In this document: in pieces, positions 36,701 to 48,101 of the stretch
Numbering within the stretch: the first letter of the stretch is position 1
How the letters are laid out: each line of letters opens with the position of its first letter
NCBI GenBank assembly: GCA_030549775.1
Contig: CM060175.1
Coordinates: 5,146,564 to 5,210,563, forward strand
Reading direction: 5' to 3'
Length of the DNA stretch: 64,000 nt
Source: Tamarix chinensis
Lineage: Eukaryota > Streptophyta > Magnoliopsida > Caryophyllales > Tamaricaceae
Program-made: the position numbers and the translations under genes
Notes under the pieces: model-generated
Told to the model about the DNA's origin: nothing
Database searches by the model: none
What the model saw: the letters and a program-made list of their open reading frames with translations, nothing else

Positions 36701-37568
36701 ATCTCAATAAACTAAAACTTGTATGGTAATAAATCATGGAAAAGACACTAATTACTTACAGTGGAACACCATGTGGGTCGGAGCCATGTTAGGATGATTT
36801 TCGGTCCACCGGCTATAATAGTGGCCAGGTGCATTCTGCCTTAGAGTAGTATTTATAGTCCATCAGCTATAATAGTGCTATGTGTGTTTTGCCCTAGAGT
36901 ATCATTTCTGATTCATCGGCTATAATAGTGGGGTTCTCGTACTCATGTGGATATAATTTGAGAGATGTGTAAAGATAAAATTAATGGCCTAAATCTTATT
37001 AATGGTGATTAGTCTAGATGGTATACTACATGTATTGTCTATCTTTTTCATGTTATGCTTTATCTTAGCCATATATTTACTTTACTTGGTACGTAGTATA
37101 TTGATCACCCCTTTCATAGGTGATGCTTATTCCAACGAGCGGTGGCCCCTTTTGAGTCTATGTAGGTGGGAGATGATCCCCTTGATGACTTTGATGCCTA
37201 TGATGCCTTGGGCGGAATTGAGTGATGAATTTTTGTACATGTTGTGAGGTCTAAGAAGGTGTTCACCAAACTTATCCTTATTTATTTTACTATCATTTTT
37301 ATTTCCCCTATAGTGAGCATGTTTGTATTTAATTTCCTTTCTGTATTAACTCTGACGTTTGTGTACTCTGGTTTTAGTTATGAAATGTTGAACTTTAATG
37401 TTTTATTGGATTATTCACATTACTAATTTTAGTCCTTTATCCTTGTGGTTAGTATGAGGTTAGCCAGGGGTCAATCTTGTACTGATCACGGCGGTAGCAC
37501 CCCGATTTTTAATGCATGGTTTTCAATAAAAATAATAAATTTCAACTACAAATTTTGAGGGTGTTACA
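33744..37568 (+). mobile_element. solo LTR 'E5' nested in E4
   Basis: It starts TGTAATACCTC at 33744 and ends GAGGGTGTTACA at 37568. Flanks TGATA (33739-33743) and TGGTA (37569-37573) match at four of five positions. 3825 bp, non-coding. Order: AT-rich start, C/T-rich leader (34030-35150), (TTA)n at 35199-35220, TATTAGGTAAGG donor-like box at 35374, ACTAATTACTTAAAGTGAAA at 36511, box array (36550-36930), dyad region TTGGTACGTAGTATATTGAT (37085), terminal repeat. Same subfamily as E1. Confidence 0.82.
36550..36930 (+). repeat. LTR box array in E5 (six copies)
   Basis: Six copies of the CCACCGGCTATAATAGTGG unit with some degeneration, three before and three after the ACTAATTACTTACAGTGGAA box at 36749. 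Confidence 0.85.
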
Positions 37569-39839
37569 TGGTATCATATTTAGGTTTCAATATATAAAAC
37601 ATGTTAATGTGTTCGTTATATTGTAACTTTTATATACTACTACAATGTTTGGATATTGTATGTGTAATACTCCAAAATTTTAAAACCTAAAATTTAATAA
37701 TTAACCCCTTATTTTGAATAATTTAATATTAAATTATTAATTTAATTAATTTGTGGACTTTTGATTTATAAAATGAATAGGATTATTTAATAAATTAAAA
37801 TAAATATTTTAGTATTTTATTATACTCTTTTTATTTAAATAAATTCCCAAACCAATAATTTTAATAAAATTATCCTCTTAAATTAATACTCTAAATTTTG
37901 AATAAATTAATTTAAAAAATATTTTTCCATCAAGCTAATTCCTAATCTCAACTCTAAAAATTATTTTATTTTTCTTTTCCCCTTTTCCTTTTCCTTTTTC
38001 CTTCATTTTTCCTTTTCTTTCTTTCCTTTCTTTCTTCTTGGACTGACCAGCATCCTCCTTCTTTTTCCTCCTCTAGGCCACCCGGCCTTCTCCCCCCTTC
38101 CTTCTCCTCTTCTCTACCTGTCTAGCTCGTCCCCTCCCCCTTCCTTTCTTTCTTTTCCTTTTTTCTCCCCCTATTGGGCCAGCCTAACTCTCTCTTCTTC
38201 TTTTTTCTCTTCTCCCTCACATAGGTCAACCTGCTCATCCCTTTTCCCTCTGCCTAACCTTCTCCTTTCTTCTTCTCTTCTTCTTCCTTCTTCTCCCCTA
38301 TGTCGACGAGTCAAACAGCCCCCATCCTGTACCTCTCCTGCCTGCACCTACAACCCTAGCCTACCCCTCTCTCTTCCATCTCTTTTCCTTCCATTTTCGA
38401 CCAAACACCCCCTACAACTCCCTTGTATGCCCCTTTTTTCCCCTTTCTTCTCCCTACAACCCTACATGCTTACCTACCCATTTCCCCCTACACCCACCTA
38501 ACCCCTATGCCTCTGCCTCCTTCCCTCTTCTCCTCTTCTTTTTCTTCCCTTTCTCTTCTTCTCCTATGCCCCATCTCTCCCCCTCGAGCCCTTTCTTTCC
38601 CTGACTGATCGCCCTTTCTTCCTTCCTTCCTCTTCTCCCCTATTTTTGTTTCACAGTCCCTAGCCACTATCTCTACCTCCCAACCAACCACCACACTGAC
38701 TCCCCTGCCTCCCCTACTTCCTCCTTGCACCACCCCAAGCAGTCATATCCTCCACCTACAGCCAACTCCTTCTTTTTTTCCCCTTCTTTTCTCCTCTTGA
38801 ACCCCTTCCCAGCACGCCACATTATGCTGCCTATTTCCCCTCTTCTAGCGCTGTCGAAGCAACCCCTCAGCCACCAGACATCCCCCTTAACACCTCCCTA
38901 CCTCAACCTACAACCCTCCTTTTCTCTTTTTTTTTTCCTTTCTTCCTCTTCTCCCTCCCTTCTTACATCTACTTTCCAACGGCAATCACCGCCATCTTCG
39001 TTGCCCTAATCCACCACTCTCCAACCCCCAACCACCACCTACACCTTACCTCACTCCTGCACCCAACTACCAACCCCCAACTCCTCCCTCAACCCACCAC
39101 CCAAAACCCTTTTCCCCACCTTCATCCAAACCTCACTCCCCCATTCCCCCCCCCCTTTTCATGCATGCAACTCATGTTGCCCATACAGGATGAGTGTTGT
39201 TGCATCATTATAAGTTTATTTAACTAATTTTTGGAGGTAAAATATAGTTAGTAATAATGGTATTTAATAATAATTTTTGATAAAAATCACTCATTTAATT
39301 TTAACTACTAATATGTTGCTTGTGACATTATTTTTTGGTTAAATTTTCCCAATCAAAGCTTAAGCTTTTAAACCAAGGTACCAGTAAAGTTTGATTGTTG
39401 CCTAAAATAAGGTAACCATTATACCCTACTAAAATGCATGGATTTACATATATTAGCACATTAAGGTTTTGGAAGGTGTTTTGTGTCTATATGGCGTGTT
39501 ACTAATAATCTCATAATTTTTTTTAATGTTATGTTGGAAGATAGAATAAAAAGCATGCTATATTATATGAAATGTGACATGTGTGGAAATAGTGGTTAAA
39601 AAAGGGGATTGATGTTAATAATAATGTTATGTACATATGCATACTATGCTAAGTAAATATGGATACTTGTAGTACAAATAATGCTAATATGAGCCCTAGG
39701 GGTATTTTAGTAATTTTACTTATACATAGGGAGTAACCTAAATAAATGTGCATGGTAGGTGATAATGGATGTTAAGAATAATAATAAGGGTAATGTGGTG
39801 TTAAATGATGCATGTGGGCTATGGGTGTTGATATCTTTT

Positions 39840-40235
39840 GTACTAGGGGTATTTTAGTAATTTTGCATGAGAAAGGGGTATTATGGTAAAGTTTATAAGT
39901 AAGAAAGGTATTTTAGTAATTTTACAAGTAAAAAGGATAATTTGGTAATTTTAGGAGTAAGAAGAGTAAGTTGGCAATTTTATAACTAAGAAAGGTATTT
40001 TGGTAATTTTACAAGTGAGGGTATTTTGGTAATTTTTACAGGTAAGAAGGGTATTTTAGTAATTTTGTAAGTAAAAGGGGTATTTTATCAATTTGACAAG
40101 TAAGAAGGGCATTTTAGTAATTTGGAAAGTAAGAAGGGCATTATAGTAATTTTACAAGTAAAAAGGGTATTTTAGTAATTTCTAAGTAAGAAGGGAATTT
40201 TAGTAATTTTATAAGTAAGAAGGGGTAAATTGTAA
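39840..40235 (+). repeat. minisatellite of about 30 bp in E6
   Basis: About fourteen head-to-tail units near GGTATTTTAGTAATTTTACA followed by AGTAAGAAGG, with drift between copies. The related stretch of E4 (42670-42700, 42970) has only isolated units, so expansion happened in E6. Confidence 0.85.
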
Positions 40236-41309
40236 TTTTGTATGTAATATAGCAATTGGTCTAATAAACCTTCATTATAAGACATAAGTTATGTTAAATA
40301 AGAGAATAAGGGCTTATGGCCTTAGTGTCACTTGTTTAAGTATAATTATGGAAATTATAAGGTTAAGGGTATTCTAGTAAATTAGAGTGTATTATAATGA
40401 GTATGCATGGTCTAAGGGTAGGTTGGTAAATTGGGTTGTGTTATAATATTATTTTCATAAGCATGCAAAGGGTGTCGTAATTTCTAATCATACATGAAAA
40501 TGTGTGTTGGTTGTTTTAGAAGTACATGTTATGGTTTATGTATTAATGATCATTTGGTGTGTAGGGTACTTTAACTTCATAATCAATAGTATGATCATGA
40601 TATGTTAAATTATTATGGCTTATTGATAAATAAAATTGAATTATGTGATGGGAGTGGATGATAAGAGGAAGCCTTAGTCTCAAGGGCATTTTGGTCATTT
40701 TAACCCAAGATGCTTGAGTATGAGAATTGGAACCTAGGATAGCCTTAGTGGACTATTTAAGTTAACATTAGCAATAATCCTGATAATGATTGCTTCATAA
40801 TAATGGGGAAAAAATAAAAATGATTAAGTATGTGATTAACTTGTTTCTCGTGATCACCTTAATTAAGATACTAATACTTAAAGTGAAAGACCTCAAGATA
40901 AGGAATGGTGACTCTTTAGGGGTCGCTACCCTAAAGATGTGGTTTAGCTTATGATTATTCTGGATTTTGTTGGTATGCCTTAGTGCCCCAACCAGACCCT
41001 ATATCTTACTCTATTTAGCTCTCTACTTAGGGGGTATGCATACTTATAGATTAGGTGTCCTTGTAGGTAGGGTATTATGTGTCTTCATGCACCATGTAAC
41101 CAAGGTACCTTTACGTCTCTGGGTTGATAGTCAGGAGGGTATTGTGCTGCTTGTATGCACCAATATGACTGGTGTACCTTTGTGTATCCGGATTTGTAAT
41201 CTCTCTCCTCAAGTTAAATAAATGGAATTGGTGAGCTAATTAAATAGAAATAAACTAATCACTTATAGTGGAACACCACATAGATCGGGACCATATAGAT
41301 TAGATCATT

Positions 41310-41460
41310 TGTATCGGTCCACCAGTTATAATAGTGGCTAGGTGTGTGTTGTCGTAGATATTGTATATGTTTACCCGTCCACTAGTTATAATAGTGGTCA
41401 AGTGTGTTTTTCCCTAGAGTTGAATATACTGTGCCTATTCAACCGATTATAATATCGGGG
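41310..41460 (+). repeat. LTR box array in E6 (three copies)
   Basis: Units TCCACCAGTTATAATAGTGG, TCCACTAGTTATAATAGTGG and a decayed TCAACCGATTATAATATCGG, after the ACTAATCACTTATAGTGGAA box. Confidence 0.8.
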
Positions 41461-43211
41461 TCCCCAAACCTACGTGGATATAATTTGAGAGATGATTATG
41501 AAAAATATTTAATTAATGGCTTAAGTCTAGATAATGATATATAAGCTTATGACTTGTTATTATGGTATAACTGTGGCCTTGGTGCCTGTCGTGAATTGAG
41601 TGGTTGTATGTATTGATTGAGTATGATATGGGACTCTTAATTATACTACAAATAGCTTCACTTGGATGCTCTCTTAGTAAGTGTTGCTAATGCTAAATGA
41701 ATGAACCTTGTGACATGATTCTCAAAGTACGAGTTCATCCTAATGTTTATTGTGTCTCTTTCCATGTATATGTGTAACCTAATGTTCTTATGTTTGGATT
41801 GATGTGTTGCATGCGGGCTCTGCCTTTTAGTTCTATAAAGGGTTACTTAGTACCGTAGTACTAAAGAATTCCTTTTGTAAGCCAGTGCCTATTTAATGGG
41901 CATTGTCCTTTGCAAGTTAGCCTACAAATGTTATTCCAGCTTTTTTTTCGAGATTAAGAGCGTAGGATTATTTGGAAAGCTTTCAAGATTTTTTCCTTAA
42001 ACTTTTATATTCCCTTCTTTAATGATCTATCTTATGTAACCACTAATAATGGATTTTATTCTTATAATGTATTTAATGCACTACATGATTTAGTTTTGTA
42101 ACCTTGGTTTTGTGAAAAAAAATTTGTCTTCTTTTTAAGCCTTAGCACTTGGTACTGAAATGGTGGAAGGAAACCGATTTGGTACCAAGTGTGTTAGTAG
42201 GATCCCCAAAATTTACTATATTTGCTTCCGCTCAAATTTAACTAAAACAAAATATTTTAGTAGTGAATTTTAGGGGTGTTACAGTATGATAGCACATTAG
42301 GATTTTTACATATAAATTATATTTAGCATGATTCGTTATATATAGTTATGTTCTTATTATTATTATTATCATCAAAATCAAAAAAGAAATCATATTATCC
42401 TGTATAAAATGTTATGTGCGTGGAAGTGTGATTATTGTGGTTCGAATGTTGGAAACAGATTTTGTATGATATGAACATGTGAAAGTGATAGGTTGAGCAT
42501 GTTTAGATATACTTGTAGCATAATTATTCCCTTGGAAAATTTTAGTCTTTTAAGCATATCATGATATTTAATCTGAATTAGAATGCCTAATATGTTCTAA
42601 TTATCAGTAAGTATGGAGGTACGTAATTTGATGTTTTAGAAACACATATTTTAATATGATTATTAATATTATATAACCTAGGGGTATTTTTATATTTTTG
42701 AGTGTACCACGAAGATTATTCTAATAAACATGGCTGATATACATTATTAATTGTTAAACATGAAAATATGTATTTTGATGTTTTAGAAACGCATGTTAGG
42801 GTTTTACATGTAAAATTGTATATAACGGCAAAATAGTTATTTGGCATATATGATAATTTAATTACATGATAGTAATTTAATTATGGCATGTTATCCTTTT
42901 TATAACAAGTTGATAAATAAAATAGAATGTGTAATAGAAATGGATGATAATGTGGTAACTTCAATCTCAGGGGCATTTTGGTCATTTTATATCTAAAATA
43001 TCTAAGTATGAATAATTGAGCCTAGGATCACATTAGTAGATCTTTAATATTGACCTTGGTATTGACCTTTATTATGGTTGTCTCGGAGTACTTGGAAATG
43101 AGTAAAAATGGTTAAGTATGAAAAGTTAAATCTATGTGATTGATACGTGGCATCATAGTTATCATAATAAAATATTAATACTTAAAAGTGAAAGATCTCG
43201 AGATTGAAAAT

Positions 43212-46200
43212 TGTAACACCCTCATTTTTCATTACCAAAAAATTTTGTTTAAAACAACGCAAAAGTGGAAAATACTAAATGCACTTAGAGAAACCTAACA
43301 TAGGGTAGAAGTTTGTCACCTATCCCATATTAGATACAAGCCTAAAACCAAACCAATCAATTTAAAATAGAGTGTACAAACTTAAGTTACATAAACATTT
43401 AAAATATCATTTACATCAAAGGACCTCGACAATCCCCAACCAAGTCAAATATAGGAAGACTAATAAGTCAAGAATGTAGGGATATATTAAAACAAGATTA
43501 GGGCGTGACCCCAAAATTGTAGTCCATCATGGACCACACAAAATCCTCTAGATATCTATGCTCTCCAGCCCCAAACCCAAGCTAAGGTAGGCCTACTACT
43601 AGCCATCCCTATAAAACTGTACATCACCCTCTACTCATGGGAATTAGTAGGTGACTGTCTGACTGAGTAAACAAACATATCGGTATGATATGTTCAAAGT
43701 AAGCCAAGTTGCCTCTTCTACGAAAATCACATGCATACAAAATTATATCACGACATGATTATTATAGTTAACATGCATCATGCTAATTCCATATGAGTAA
43801 ATTTAGCAATGCATTAGGATATACTATCATACATAACTTAGGCAACTTAGAATATATCATGCCTATCTTTATAGTATACTAGCATAGATAATCACATAAG
43901 TACTAAGCAGATTAATCCAAATAACTACTGGCGTTTATTTTCCAACTTGCTCAATCGATGAGATTATACCATCTACTTATCCATATATTGATATAGGTCA
44001 ACGTCCACTCAATCGTTCCAATTATTAACCAGTTAGTCATTTAAGCCATTATCCAAGTGTTCTCTCCAACTTTTACCCATTTTATCATCTAAACCATTGT
44101 TCTCATCATTATCTAATTATTTATCATCCATTTATTCATCATCCAATTTTTTCTCAAGTGATGGACCATGCACCACTCCATGGTCTCACATACCATGGAA
44201 GCCTATCAAAACCAAGGGATATAAAGTTCAGGCCAAAGCCAATCACCAAAATAGACATAAGTCCAGATCAAAGCCAACCATAATGGATATAAGTCGAGGC
44301 CAAAGCCAACCAATATGGACAAAATTTCAAGTCAAATCCAACAACCTAAGTAACTAGACCCTTTAGTATCAATACCTCCAAATACATCATTAATACCTAG
44401 AGTAAGTAAGGCACCGGATCCTACTCGAAGGCAAAGATCAAAAGCACCAATAAATGCCTGAAGGCAGACTAATCCTCGATAGCTAATCAAGGATCAGGTA
44501 ACCTAGACCCATACACAACTCGATTATCTTTCTCTTTACATGATTAGTACATTATTCGTGAGTTTAATCCATCATATAAGGCCCATATAAGGAACAAGTA
44601 AGGCATTCGTATATTTCTTCCATATTAATCCATTCCCATCCCCCAACCATGTGTAGGATTTTCATTTATGTTTGTCTAATATTAATCAAGCCCATTATAT
44701 CATTTCATTCAAGCACATGTTGCACTTCATTACTCTTTTTCCCAAATACTATTACATTTCATATGTGGTACACCCATTTAGCCTTTACCATACTCATTGA
44801 GCATGTCATAAATCATGGTCCATTCAATCCATTCATTAGGTCATTAATCCATGATAAAATTAGTATTTTATCACTTTAATAATCATAAGACAATCCCATA
44901 TGTAGCCTCAAAGCATAACCAAACCAAATGGAACCAAATCAGACAAACCAGCCGAACTAGTCGGTCGGTCGGGTCCAACTAGCCAATTAGTTTGGCTTGA
45001 CCAAACACTACTTTTTCTTAAACTGATCGATCAATTTGGGTAACCCATCAACTGTTTATAGACCAGTCAATCAGTTCTGCCCAACCAGTCGATGGGTTTA
45101 AGTAGAGATCATGAACAAGGTCTCTATAGGCTTACCAGTTAATGGGTCGGGTCAACTAATAGATTGTTCTAAGAACTAGTTGATCAGTTTGACCTAACCG
45201 ATCAATTAGTTTGCCCTTTAATGGTACCAAACATCCATTTCCATGCAGATCATGCTTATAAATATTTACCATACCACATTGGAACATGTTCATTACATAA
45301 CATATTTTTAGCCTATTTTAATTTTCACATCTCAACATTAATCATCACAATCCATCTTTTCTCAAGATTTCATGTTTTTCATTCAAAATGCACAATCTTA
45401 TCATCCAAATCGGTTTTGTCAACTATATATATTCATGCCAACATGTAATATCCACTTGGAGTTTAATATCATGAAATATTACTCAGAACCCATTTTAGAA
45501 GTAAGAATAATTTACTTCATGCATGCAAAACTTTCCTTAACAATAAATATCAACTTGTGAAATCCTCAATTTTTAAAATCTTACTCATGTATAACTTTTA
45601 TAAATTTGAACATAAAATATATGGGAAGGAATTAACATACCACACCCAAAGGAAAACAAGAGAATAATTAGGTGAACCACTCAACATTTTTCCTACATCT
45701 AACTCTTTCTTGTTTAATAATTAAAATAAGAGAGAGCTAGAGAAATGATCAAAAGAGTAAATAGAATTTGACTGTAAGGCTTGAAGTGTAGAGGGAGAAT
45801 GTGAATACTAGAAAGTTAGGTATTTTTGGTGGCTAAAAAAAAGGTGAACAAAAAGGGTAATTATGGTTATTTACAGTCAACCAATCGATATGAATCACTA
45901 GGTGTTCTAGAATAAATTGAAAACCCTAATTATCACTATTTAAATTCGAGATAAACAAATGGATTTCATCCAAGATATGTTGACATGTCCTCTAAAGCTC
46001 AAATGGCAATTTTAGAGTATTGCGGGTCAATTGATCCAGAAATGAAATTCACAAGAGAGGTAATGGAAGGTCGGGGTGGAAGAAATCTCCTAGTTGAGTA
46101 GAATCAAGACTGAGATAAAAGCAGTGATCTCATAATGCACAGAGAAGAGAGGTGGAAGAGGACAAAGCTAAGGTCATCTTCCCCCTCAATTGTCCCAATC

Positions 46201-46631
46201 GCCTTCTCAGATCGATCTGAGGTAGTATTTTTGAGCCAAATGCATTATGAAAATGGCTAAGAATCTCTTAGGAACAATTCAGCATGGATTAACAAAGTTC
46301 CATTTTTATTTAAGAAATTTTCCTAAACAATTAAGTTTTAAAAATATATCCATCTCGACAAATCAGTCGATCAGTCTGGACTACCAGTTGATTGTTCCAT
46401 AAACCAATTAACTGGTTCCTTAACCAGTTAATCAGTTTAGTCGAGTAAAAACCATTTTGCCAAAATGATAAATCAGTTGATTGGTTTGCCTAAAACTCAT
46501 TAATTTTAATTTTCCAACCTCATTTCAAATCCAAATTGACCTCAAACCAAATCATAATACCAAATCAAAATGAAACACCAAAATTTGCATAATTTATCAT
46601 TCAACACTTTCCAAAAAGATGGGGTATTATA
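43212..46631 (-). mobile_element. solo LTR 'E7' (palindrome-motif family) nested in E4
   Basis: It starts TGTAACACCCT at 43212 and ends GGGGTATTATA at 46631. The target is confirmed by E6, where the same stretch runs uninterrupted (40885-40915). The flanks AAAAT and GGAAT are at best a decayed duplication. 3420 bp, non-coding. On the minus strand it carries palindrome clusters at 46500-46340 and 45210-44930, a TACTAATCATGTAAAGAGAA box near 44545, and the CTCATAGTACTGG-free 3' part with GTGAGACCATGGAGTGGTGC near 44185. Copies in the window: E8, E9 and E11. Confidence 0.8.
44930..45210 (-). repeat. palindromic-motif cluster in E7
   Basis: Many near-copies of AACCAATCGATTGGTT (for example AACTGATCGATCAATTTG and AACCGATCAATTAGTTTG), spaced irregularly over 280 bases. 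A second small cluster lies at 46340-46500. Confidence 0.75.
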
Positions 46632-47899
46632 GGAATGGTGGCTATTAGGGATCCTTACCCTAAAGGCATGGTTTAACTTATGATTATTTATGGATTTTTT
46701 TGGTGTGCGTTAGTGCCCTATCTAGGACCTATACCTTACTCTATTTAGCTATATGGACCTAATGGAGGGTATGCATACCTATAGATTAGGTGTCCTTGTT
46801 ACTAGGGTACTATGTCACCTTTGTGTACCAATATAACCAAGGTACCTTTGTGTCCTTAGGTCGATAGTAGATAGGATATTGTAATGCCTTGTGCACCAGT
46901 ATGTCCAGTGTCTCTTAGTGTCTCTAGGATGATATGATCTCCTACCAAGTAAATAAAAATAAAAATAATTATTATATAATTGAAATAATTATTAGATTGG
47001 TTTGTGATAGCCTTTATGCCTTTTTGTTGTTCGATAGTAGCCTTTATGCCTACCTGTGGTCCAATTTATATTTTGGTAACAGTCTTTGTACCTACCTATG
47101 ATTATATGAGTTGTTATTGGTCTATGCTGGTAATCCCTCCTATGCTATGAGATTGGTTGGTATTGATAATAAGCTTTGTGATCGTGGTTACGATTTGAGG
47201 ATGATGTTTTTTCTATTATACTACAAAGAGCATATCTTGAATGTTCTATTGGTAAGTTTCGGTTTATTCCAGATGAAAGAGCATGGATAGTATATGGCAT
47301 TGGTGGTATGTGGATATATGAGTGATTATCGTATTTCAATTATTTTTTATCTAATCAATTTTTTTATATCATATATTATTGTGATGCCTTTTATGTATTC
47401 CATGCAAAATTTTCATATTAGTTTTGTATAATGGTTTACTCGGTACTGTTGTACTGAAGGGTTCCTTTTCATGGGCCTTTACTTATTCAATGGCAAGTTG
47501 CCTTTACAAGTTAGCTTATAAGATTAATTGAAGGCTGTTGTTTGAGTTAAGAGTTTAAGGATATTTGGTAATTTTCTTGGTATCTTTTGATCTGGAAGAT
47601 TTTGTACTCTTAATGTCTTCATGTATTTCCTTTCACTAGAGTTTTGTAACCATTGATAGTTGGATTTGTTTGAAATAATATCAAATTGCTTTAACTCTCT
47701 TAGAACTCTAATTTATAATTGTGTTAATAATTTAAGTGGAGTAACGTTTTTAGCCTTAACACCTGGTAGTAGAATAGTGGAGGAAACCAGAATTGTACCA
47801 AGTGTGGCGGCAACACCCTACGATCTACTGTTTTAGCTTCTGAAATTAGCTTTTTAAACTAGCTTTTTCAATTTGTAAATTTGGGGGTATTACACAACC

Positions 47900-48101
47900 A
47901 ACGACCTCCAAGAAAGGAATGGTGTACTCATTGGTTTTGTATGTGCAATCCAAACAAATGACATATGGAAATGCATGGAATAAAGCAATAGAATCCGGAT
48001 GCGCAAATACAACATCACTAGCCACATCAGAGTCTAGCAACCTACAATGCCATAAATGGTATTCATTAGTTTCCATTAAGTTTAATAACTATTGTGTGTA
48101 C
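47900..48101 (-). pseudogene. MULE/FAR1-type transposase, start of the DDE domain (continues at 24806)
   Basis: Minus-strand frame 48076-47900 reads LLDSDVASDVVFAHPDSIAL, FHAFPYVICLDCTYKTNEYT, IPFLEVVGC. AHPDSIxLFHxFPYV and MDCTYKTN are hallmark MULE transposase motifs; the Asp before CTYKT is catalytic. Taking out 24807-47894 and one CAACC copy joins this in frame to FSGKNF at 24806. The N-terminal side is cut at 48102 by element E8 and lies beyond the window end. Confidence 0.85.

Larger units (their letters stand above)
37663..42283 (+). mobile_element. solo LTR 'E6' nested in E4
   Basis: It starts TGTAATACTCC at 37663 and ends AGGGGTGTTACA at 42283, with a perfect GTATG duplication (37658-37662 and 42284-42288). 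4621 bp, no coding region. Order: AT-rich start, C/T-rich leader of about 1.2 kb (37970-39170, ending in a C run), AT-rich middle with a minisatellite (39840-40235), ATACTTAAAGTGAAAG at 40874, a stretch shared with E4 (40905-41220), ACTAATCACTTATAGTGGAA (41256), a three-copy box array, the GGTACTGAAATGG / TACCAAGTGTG pair (42150-42190) and the terminal repeat. Confidence 0.87.
24807..47894 (+). mobile_element. solo LTR 'E4' inserted in the MULE transposase, host of four nested LTRs
   Basis: It starts TACAATACCCC at 24807 (a decayed TGTAATACCCC), ends GGGGGTATTACA at 47894, and is flanked by a perfect CAACC duplication (24802-24806 and 47895-47899). Its own sequence is in pieces: 24807-25469, 32299-33743, 37569-37662, 42284-43211 and 46632-47894, about 4.4 kb in all. 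No gag or pol. The C/T-rich leader is 25090-25460 plus 32299-33480. The 3' part (42289-43211 and 46632-47894) aligns by eye with 39460-42283 of E6, so E4 and E6 are the same LTR subfamily. Box arrays are missing from E4 where E6 has them (41310). Confidence 0.85.

Noticed and set aside
37002..37426. Two adjacent hydrophobic frames at the end of E5, resembling small membrane proteins
   Set aside because: The same DNA stretch exists in other LTRs (E1, chromovirus) with different broken frames; T-rich sequence explains the hydrophobicity.
39840..40235. Regular direct repeats resembling a CRISPR array
   Set aside because: Units are head to tail without unique spacers, in a plant LTR. The same applies to 7365-7860 and 6480-6815.
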